DNA of 10,323 nt from Burkholderiaceae bacterium (GTDB lineage Bacteria; Pseudomonadota; Gammaproteobacteria; Burkholderiales; Burkholderiaceae_C), in NCBI GenBank assembly GCA_030726195.1, contig JANREF010000044.1, positions 1-10,323 on the forward strand, written 5' to 3'. The notes under the pieces were generated by a model. It ran no database searches, was not told the origin of the DNA, and was given only the letters and a program-made list of their open reading frames with translations. A program made the translations under genes and the position numbers. Of this stretch, positions 5,767 through 10,323 are shown piece by piece. The number at the start of each line of letters is the position of its first letter. Within the stretch, counting starts at the first letter, position 1.

Positions 5767-7170
5767 TCAGGCCAAGTGCAGCAAATGTCGGAAGTCCCAG
5801 TCCAAGCGTGGGTTGTGTAGGGCGGCGCGTTCGTGGTGTTCGTGTCGTTTGATGCCCACGTATGCATCGACCAAGTGGGTGCCCAAGTGGCGGCGCATGT
5901 CTGGGCTGTTGCGCAGTGCAGCCAAGGCTTGGGGCAAGTTGCTGGGCAGTTGCAGTGCTTGTGTGTCTGTGTTGGGGATGAGGGTTGGCCGCTGTTCCAA
6001 GCCGTCCATACCGGCACCCAACATGGCGGCTAGGCTGAGGTAGGGATTGCTGTCGCCGCCGGGTAGCCGGTTTTCCACGCGCCGCGCTGCTGCGCTGCTG
6101 GCGGGCACGCGCAGGGCCACGCCTCTGTCTTCCTCGCCGGTGGTGGCGTGTGTGGGGTTGGCATCGTTGTGGTTGATGCGCTCGTAGGACATGTCGTAGG
6201 GCGCAAACACCGCCATGGCCGCCTGTGTTTGGCGCTGCATGCCGGCCATAAAGTACGTCAATTCAGGCGTGTTGCTGCCGTCTTCGTGTGCGAAAACGTG
6301 GGGCCACGGGCGCTGGTCGGTGTGCTGCAGGCTGATGTGCCAGTGCATGCCGCAGCCGGGGTCATCGTCTATGGGTTTGGGGGCAAAGCTGCCGATGAAG
6401 CCGTGTCGCGCAGCCACCTCGCGCACCACACGTTTGAAGCGAAAGACGGCGTCGGCCTGGTCCAACACCGGGCCTGGTGCAAAGTTCACCTCAAACTGGC
6501 TGAACGATGCTTCGTGTGCGTGACCAGTCGCCGGTATGTCCAGCGCGCGGCAAGCGGCGTAGATGTCGTCGAAAAATGCATCAAATGCGCTGGCGCGTTC
6601 CACGCAATTGCACTCGGTCAAGACTTCTGACACGGGTGCATTGGGCCAGGGGCTGGCTGCGACAACGGGTGCTGGGTTGGAGGCGCTGCTTGAATCGTCG
6701 CTTGCGTTGTGGCTTGCCGTGCGGCGCAGTAAAAAGAACTCCAGCTCGGGTGCTACCGTAGCCTGCAAGCCCATGGCTGCGAGCCGCGCTACCGTGGCTT
6801 TCAGGGCTGCGCGCGGAGACAAGTCTTGTGCCGTGATGACCTCGCCCGCATCGTTGGTGTGCAGTATGCCCACACTGTCACAAATCACCGTGGCCTCGTG
6901 GGGCCGTGCGGGGCGCAGCTTGAAGGTCGTCATGTCTGCGACCATGTGCAAATCGGTGAAGTTTTTGGGCACGATGGGCCCCATCACGTCGTCGGGTACG
7001 CCGGTGGTGAGCGTGACACCCAATACAGCGCTGGACATGCGGCAACCTTGCGCAGCCGCAAAGTCCGCACTGCCTACGGTTTTACCGCGCGCCAAGGAGG
7101 TGAAGTCACCCAGCACACACTCCACGCGTTCAACGTTAGAAGGGAGTGCAGGCTGTTGTGTGAAGGACAT
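5767..7170 (-). CDS. Glutamine synthetase family ligase, gamma-glutamylputrescine synthetase-like
   Basis: This ATP-dependent glutamate-amine ligase belongs to the glutamine synthetase superfamily. About 467 aa, it is near E. coli PuuA (472 aa) and shares the PuuA-type RGVALRVP and RRVENRLPGGDSNPYL segments rather than the classical GS versions. Metal and substrate motifs, numbered from ATG 7170, are PELEFFLL at 141-148, HEASFSQFEVNF at about 219-230, and GCGMHWHISL at 272-281. The N-terminal beta-grasp domain covers about 15-110. A Ser/Ala/Pro-rich, probably flexible stretch follows the first catalytic motif (about 150-178). The start could instead be GTG at 7176, two codons upstream; neither has a clear Shine-Dalgarno. 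The gene stands alone between upp and the permease, with no puuBCD, amine transporter or GlnB partner here. The ligase family is certain, the amine substrate is not; true ammonia-using GlnA is unlikely from these motifs. Confidence 0.88.
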   Translation of the reverse strand: MSFTQQPALPSNVERVECVLGDFTSLARGKTVGSADFAAAQGCRMSSAVLGVTLTTGVPDDVMGPIVPKNFTDLHMVADMTTFKLRPARPHEATVICDSVGILHTNDAGEVITAQDLSPRAALKATVARLAAMGLQATVAPELEFFLLRRTASHNASDDSSSASNPAPVVAASPWPNAPVSEVLTECNCVERASAFDAFFDDIYAACRALDIPATGHAHEASFSQFEVNFAPGPVLDQADAVFRFKRVVREVAARHGFIGSFAPKPIDDDPGCGMHWHISLQHTDQRPWPHVFAHEDGSNTPELTYFMAGMQRQTQAAMAVFAPYDMSYERINHNDANPTHATTGEEDRGVALRVPASSAAARRVENRLPGGDSNPYLSLAAMLGAGMDGLEQRPTLIPNTDTQALQLPSNLPQALAALRNSPDMRRHLGTHLVDAYVGIKRHEHHERAALHNPRLDWDFRHLLHLA

Positions 7171-7201
7171 AGACACCGTGTAGAGCTGGGAAGGTGCATT
7201 G

Positions 7202-7207
7202 ATTTTA
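7202..7207 (-). promoter_or_regulatory. Candidate -10 box of the glutamine synthetase-like gene
   Basis: TAAAAT on the minus strand (7207-7202) matches the -10 consensus at 5 of 6 positions and would start transcription about 25 nt before the ATG at 7170. The -35 region is not recognisable, so an activator may be needed. This is a tentative assignment in the 103-bp divergent gap. Confidence 0.25.
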
Positions 7208-7254
7208 TGGCCCCGCCACGGCTTCGCCCGTAGGCATTCTGTGGGATTGGTATT

Positions 7255-7263
7255 TGCTATAGG
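7255..7263 (+). promoter_or_regulatory. Candidate extended -10 of the ABC permease gene
   Basis: TGCTATAGG contains an extended -10 TG (7255-7256), one base, then TATAGG (4 of 6 matches to consensus). The predicted transcript start near 7270 leaves only about 4 nt before the ATG at 7274, and there is no Shine-Dalgarno. No strong -35 is visible. The box is weak by itself but fits the near-leaderless spacing seen at two other genes here. Confidence 0.25.
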
Positions 7264-7273
7264 CTAAGCCCAT

Positions 7274-9907
7274 ATGAATGCAATCACGCACACCACACCG
7301 ATCAACAGCAATGCAGCGGTTGGCGGCCCGTCCATTTGGGCGCTGGCTTGGCACAACGGCACCCGCAACTGGCGCGCAGGCCGCTGGCGACTGATGGTGG
7401 TGGCGGTGGCTTTGGCCGTAGCTGCGCTGACTGCTGTGGGCTTTTTTGCCGATCGCCTGCAGGGTGGTCTGACGCGCGACGCGCGCGCCCTGTTGGGTGG
7501 TGACGCTGTGGTGCGCAGTGACGAGCCTGCGCCGCAGGCCATCGTGGACCTGGCCAACGAGCTGGGGCTGACCACCAGCGCCTCCATTCGCTTTCCGACC
7601 ATGGCGCGCGCCCCCGATGCATTGGGGGGCGAGGCGCGCCTGGTGTCTTTGAAAACAGTGGACGAGCAATACCCCCTGCGCGGTAATTTGCGCGTGGCCG
7701 ACGGCACGACGCAAGCGATGCTAGCGGCCGACAGGGCCGTACAAGCTGGCCCGCGCCCTGGACAAGCGTGGGCGGATGCGTCGCTGCTGGAGTCGCTCAA
7801 TGTGCGCGTGGGCGACGCCATATTGCTGGGCAACACAGAGTTGGTGGTGTCGCAAGTCATCACCTTGGAGTCTGACCGAGGCGGCGGCTTCATGAGCTTT
7901 TCGCCGCGTCTCATGATGAATGCGGCCGACATCGAAGCGACGGGTTTGGTGCAGCCTGCCAGCCGCGTGAACTGGCGCTTTTCGGTGGCGGGTGAGCCAA
8001 CAGCGGTGAGGCGCTTTGAGGCGGGCGTGCAAGCCATGATTGATGCGGCGGGCACCAGCGATACGCCTGAGAACATGGCCGCTCGCGGCTTGCGGTTAGA
8101 GAGTCTTGAGGAGGGTCGCCCCGAGACCACGCAAACACTGGCACGTGCAGAGAAGTTTTTAAACCTAGTGGCCATGCTCACCGCGCTGTTGTGCGCTGTG
8201 GCGGTGGCCATTGGTGCACGCGGCTTTGCCGCCAGCCAGTTGGATACCTGCGCCATGCTGCGCGTGTTGGGCTTGTCGCAGCGCACCATTGCACGCAGCT
8301 TCATGGTGGAGTTTTATGTGGTGGGCGTGTTGGCGGCCCTGTTGGGCGTGGCCATTGGTTGGGGCGTGCACTGGGTGTTTGTGTGGCTGCTGGCCGAGCT
8401 GGTTAAAACACAGTTGCCCGCGGCCTCGCTGTGGCCAGTGCTCACGGGTTTGGGGGTGGGTCTGAGCTTGATGACAGCTTTTGGTGTGGCACCCATATTG
8501 CAGCTGTCTAAGGTGCCGCCGCTGCGTGTGATGCGCCGAGACACCGGCGACTTGCGCCCAGCATCGGCATGGGTGTGGGCTGCAGGCTTACTTGGTTTTT
8601 GTGCCTTGTTGTTGGTGGTGAGCCGCGACTGGGTCATGGGTGCAGCGGCCGTGGGTGGCTTCGCCGTGTCGGTGTTGTTGTTTGCGGGCCTGAGCTGGTT
8701 GGCGCTGGGTGCCTTGCGTCGCAGCGTGCGTGAAGATACAGCGCCGCGTTGGCTGGTGCTGGCCACCCGCCAATTGGTGGCCCGTCCGGGGCTGGCTGTG
8801 GTGCAGGTCAGTTCGTTGGCGGTGGGCTTGCTGGCGCTGGCGTTGCTGGTGTTGCTGCGTACCGATTTGATCGCCAGTTGGCGCGACGCCACGCCGGCAG
8901 ACGCACCCACGCGGTTTGTGATCAACATACAACCCGATCAGGCCCAGGCGTTTCAGGACAACTTGCGCGCTGCGGGCGTGACCGACTTTGACTGGTACCC
9001 CATGTTCAGGGGGCGCTTGGTCAGCATCAATGACAAGCCTGTGCGCAGCGACGACTTTGAGGGTCAGCGTGCCCAGCGCTTGGTACAGCGCGAGTTCAAC
9101 TTGTCTCACAGCGCGCAATTGCCACTCAAAAACGATATTGTGGGTGGCCAATGGTCCGAGGGGCAGGCCGGTGCCATCAGCATCGAAGAAGGCTTGGCCG
9201 ACGAGCTGGGCTTGAAATTGGGCGACACCTTGGGCTTTGACGTGGCTGGCGAGCTTGTGCCTGCGCGCATCACAGACTTGCGCCGAGTGGATTGGGCCAG
9301 CATGCGTGTGAACTTCTTTGCGTTGTTTCCCGTGGCTGACATGCCCGACATGCCCATCACGTATATCAGTGCGTTTCGTGCACCCGAGACCCCATCGACT
9401 GGGGCCGATGGCATACAGCGCAGCTTCGACAACCAGCTGGTGCGCGACTTCCCCAACGTCACCAACATCAACACTGCAACCACACTGGCGCAGGTACAGC
9501 GCATTTTGGATCAGGTCATTCGCGCGATTGAGTTCTTGTTTGGCTTCAGCGTGATTGCAGGTTTGGTGGTCTTGTTTGCCGCCATCACGCACACGCGTGG
9601 TGAGCGTGCCCGTGAGTACGCCATATTAAGGGCGGTGGGTGCGCGATCGTCTTTGTTGCGCCAAGTGCAGCGTGCCGAGCTGGCAGGCGTGGGCTTGCTC
9701 GCCGGCGCCATGGCCAGCAGTGCGGCCATGGTCTTGGGCTGGGTATTGGCCAAACAGGTGTTTGAGTTCAGCTGGTACCCACCGTTTTGGGTGCCATTGG
9801 CCGGTGCGGCCTGCGGCGCAGCCTTGTCGCTGATGGCGGGCTGGTGGGGCTTGCGCGAGGTGCTCAACACGCCTGCCTGGCAAACACTGCGCCAGCGTTT
9901 GGAGTGA
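7274..9907 (+). CDS. FtsX/MacB-family ABC transporter permease (YbbP-like)
   Basis: This large inner-membrane permease of the type VII (MacB/FtsX/LolCE) ABC class has 877 aa and resembles E. coli YbbP. Order: one N-terminal membrane helix (about 40-60), a long periplasmic core domain (about 62-294), then membrane segments at about 296-320, 342-375, 385-407 and 433-480, and at 505-525 leading into a second periplasmic domain (about 533-750). The C-terminal FtsX block has helices near 752-772, 800-825 and 838-860, with the conserved cytoplasmic E781-Y-A-I-L-R-A-V-G-A790. The start ATG follows an extended -10-like box; no Shine-Dalgarno is present. Such permeases work with a separate ATPase (YbbA/LolD type), normally adjacent; none is encoded in this window, so it must lie elsewhere. 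Members of the wider class move lipoproteins or peptides, or transmit mechanical force. The substrate is unknown. Confidence 0.93.
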   Translation: MNAITHTTPINSNAAVGGPSIWALAWHNGTRNWRAGRWRLMVVAVALAVAALTAVGFFADRLQGGLTRDARALLGGDAVVRSDEPAPQAIVDLANELGLTTSASIRFPTMARAPDALGGEARLVSLKTVDEQYPLRGNLRVADGTTQAMLAADRAVQAGPRPGQAWADASLLESLNVRVGDAILLGNTELVVSQVITLESDRGGGFMSFSPRLMMNAADIEATGLVQPASRVNWRFSVAGEPTAVRRFEAGVQAMIDAAGTSDTPENMAARGLRLESLEEGRPETTQTLARAEKFLNLVAMLTALLCAVAVAIGARGFAASQLDTCAMLRVLGLSQRTIARSFMVEFYVVGVLAALLGVAIGWGVHWVFVWLLAELVKTQLPAASLWPVLTGLGVGLSLMTAFGVAPILQLSKVPPLRVMRRDTGDLRPASAWVWAAGLLGFCALLLVVSRDWVMGAAAVGGFAVSVLLFAGLSWLALGALRRSVREDTAPRWLVLATRQLVARPGLAVVQVSSLAVGLLALALLVLLRTDLIASWRDATPADAPTRFVINIQPDQAQAFQDNLRAAGVTDFDWYPMFRGRLVSINDKPVRSDDFEGQRAQRLVQREFNLSHSAQLPLKNDIVGGQWSEGQAGAISIEEGLADELGLKLGDTLGFDVAGELVPARITDLRRVDWASMRVNFFALFPVADMPDMPITYISAFRAPETPSTGADGIQRSFDNQLVRDFPNVTNINTATTLAQVQRILDQVIRAIEFLFGFSVIAGLVVLFAAITHTRGERAREYAILRAVGARSSLLRQVQRAELAGVGLLAGAMASSAAMVLGWVLAKQVFEFSWYPPFWVPLAGAACGAALSLMAGWWGLREVLNTPAWQTLRQRLE

Positions 9908-9917
9908 TGTAAATCAA
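9904..9917 (+). promoter_or_regulatory. FNR/Anr-type binding site upstream of the hemoglobin gene
   Basis: GTGAT-GTAA-ATCAA matches the FNR/Anr/Dnr consensus TTGATNNNNATCAA at 9 of 10 defined positions. It overlaps the permease stop codon (9905-9907) and is centred at 9910.5. With the -10-like CACAAT at 9940-9945, the predicted transcript start is about 9952. The box centre is then at -41.5, the class II activator position. FNR-family proteins respond to low oxygen or nitric oxide, which suits a truncated hemoglobin. This is a sequence match only; regulation is inferred. Confidence 0.6.
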
Positions 9918-9921
9918 GCGG

Positions 9922-9943
9922 TGTGCACGGGCTTGCGTGCACA
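9922..9943. promoter_or_regulatory. 7-bp inverted repeat in the hemoglobin promoter
   Basis: TGTGCAC (9922-9928) and GTGCACA (9937-9943) are perfect inverted complements with an 8-nt spacer, and each contains the palindrome GTGCAC. The element lies between the FNR-type box and the -10, overlapping the start of the -10. It could be a second operator that tunes the promoter, or a weak terminator hairpin for the permease transcript, though no T-run follows. Confidence 0.35.
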
Positions 9944-9945
9944 AT
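9940..9945 (+). promoter_or_regulatory. Candidate -10 box of the hemoglobin gene
   Basis: CACAAT matches the -10 consensus at 4 of 6 positions, including the important A2 and T6. It ends 8 nt before the ATG at 9954, so the transcript would carry only about 2 nt of leader. No -35 consensus is present; the FNR-type box occupies that region, as expected for an activator-dependent promoter. Confidence 0.4.
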
Positions 9946-9953
9946 AGCTCACC

Positions 9954-10323
9954 ATGCAGATACAAGAGCCCACGCCCCGCAACGAACAAGGTCAACCACT
10001 CACCCCGTTTGAGTGGATAGGCGGTGAAGCCGCCGTGCAGGCCATGGTCAACCGGTTTTATGACCTGATGGACTTAGAGCCAGCTTATGCCGAGCTGCGT
10101 TCATCACACGGCGACAGTTTGGACAACGCGCGTGAGCGGTTGTTTTATTTCTTGTGTGGTTGGTTGGGCGGCCCCAATTACTACATGGAGCGTTTTGGCC
10201 ACCCCATGTTGCGTGCACGCCATTTGCCGTTTGCCATTGGTATTCAAGAGCGTGACCAGTGGGTGGCATGTATGACGCAGGCCATGCTCGAGACCGACGT
10301 GCCGCCCGACTTGCGCGTGCGTT
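9954..10323 (+). CDS. Group II truncated hemoglobin, partial at right edge
   Basis: This is a 2-on-2 heme globin of the TrHbO (group II) family. Such proteins bind O2 or NO in the cytoplasm and are linked to oxygen supply, NO detoxification or redox signalling. The frame is open for 123 codons from ATG 9954 to the window end, so the C-terminus is missing. Visible residues, by comparison with mycobacterial TrHbO, are B10 Tyr36 in RFYDLMD, the GGP motif at G72-G73-P74, proximal heme-ligand His90 in FGHPMLRARHLPF, and G8 Trp103 in ERDQWVACM, the hallmark of group II. About 18 hydrophilic residues precede the globin fold. It follows the permease by 46 bp but seems to have its own FNR-type promoter. 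No Shine-Dalgarno is present. The CD1 position does not align cleanly with the Tyr of TrHbO and could differ in ligand handling. Confidence 0.93.
   Translation, partial: MQIQEPTPRNEQGQPLTPFEWIGGEAAVQAMVNRFYDLMDLEPAYAELRSSHGDSLDNARERLFYFLCGWLGGPNYYMERFGHPMLRARHLPFAIGIQERDQWVACMTQAMLETDVPPDLRVR

Noticed and set aside
5671..5820. Possible 49-aa plus-strand ORF starting at ATG 5671
   Set aside because: No Shine-Dalgarno, no recognisable domain, and it runs antisense into the end of the ligase gene.
7216..7236. Small hairpin (GCCACGG against CCGTAGGC with a bulge) between the ligase and the permease
   Set aside because: The stem is short and bulged, with no T-run, and could arise by chance in GC-rich DNA.
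7264..9592. Long antisense frames (346 and 334 aa) opposite the ABC permease
   Set aside because: They mirror the codon bias of the permease, lack recognisable motifs and have no start signals. The plus-strand protein has complete family features.

Overview
The window is ordinary chromosomal DNA, rich in G+C. Its proteins look like those of a betaproteobacterium in the order Burkholderiales, most likely near the Comamonadaceae. The clearest lineage cues are the single-zinc-knuckle MetRS with a C-terminal tRNA-binding domain, the Mrp/ApbC protein, the YbbP-type permease and the group II truncated hemoglobin. The family assignment is inference from protein character, not from a marker search. 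I see no rRNA, tRNA, insertion sequence, prophage, CRISPR array or integration scar.

Layout. On the minus strand from 3392 down to 32 lie metG (methionyl-tRNA synthetase) and, one base after its stop codon, a UbiH/UbiF/Coq6-family FAD monooxygenase that starts at TTG. Diverging from metG across a 280-bp gap is apbC/mrp (iron-sulfur carrier ATPase, start 3673). It is followed by upp (uracil phosphoribosyltransferase, 4874-5506), which has its own leader with a striking 9-bp inverted repeat. upp converges on a minus-strand glutamine-synthetase-family ligase (5767-7170) that resembles gamma-glutamylputrescine synthetase. Diverging from that ligase is a large FtsX/MacB-type ABC permease (7274-9907). 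A truncated hemoglobin starts at 9954 and runs off the right edge. Its frame is open to the last base, so it is a real partial gene.

The genes do not form one pathway. They are housekeeping or metabolic genes: translation, ubiquinone-type hydroxylation, Fe-S assembly, pyrimidine salvage, amine/glutamate ligation, envelope export and heme-based gas handling. No intergenic stretch exceeds 300 bp. The best regulatory signal is an FNR/Anr-type palindrome (9 of 10 consensus positions) that overlaps the permease stop codon. If the near-leaderless -10 box is used, this palindrome sits exactly at -41.5 relative to the hemoglobin transcript start, which is the class II activator position.

I did not find a convincing undescribed multi-gene system. 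The points worth a second look are the FNR-box/hemoglobin promoter, two separate 9-bp tandem arrays at the two ends of the monooxygenase gene, the upp leader palindrome, and a recurring pattern of -10-like boxes placed so close to start codons that transcripts would be leaderless or nearly so.
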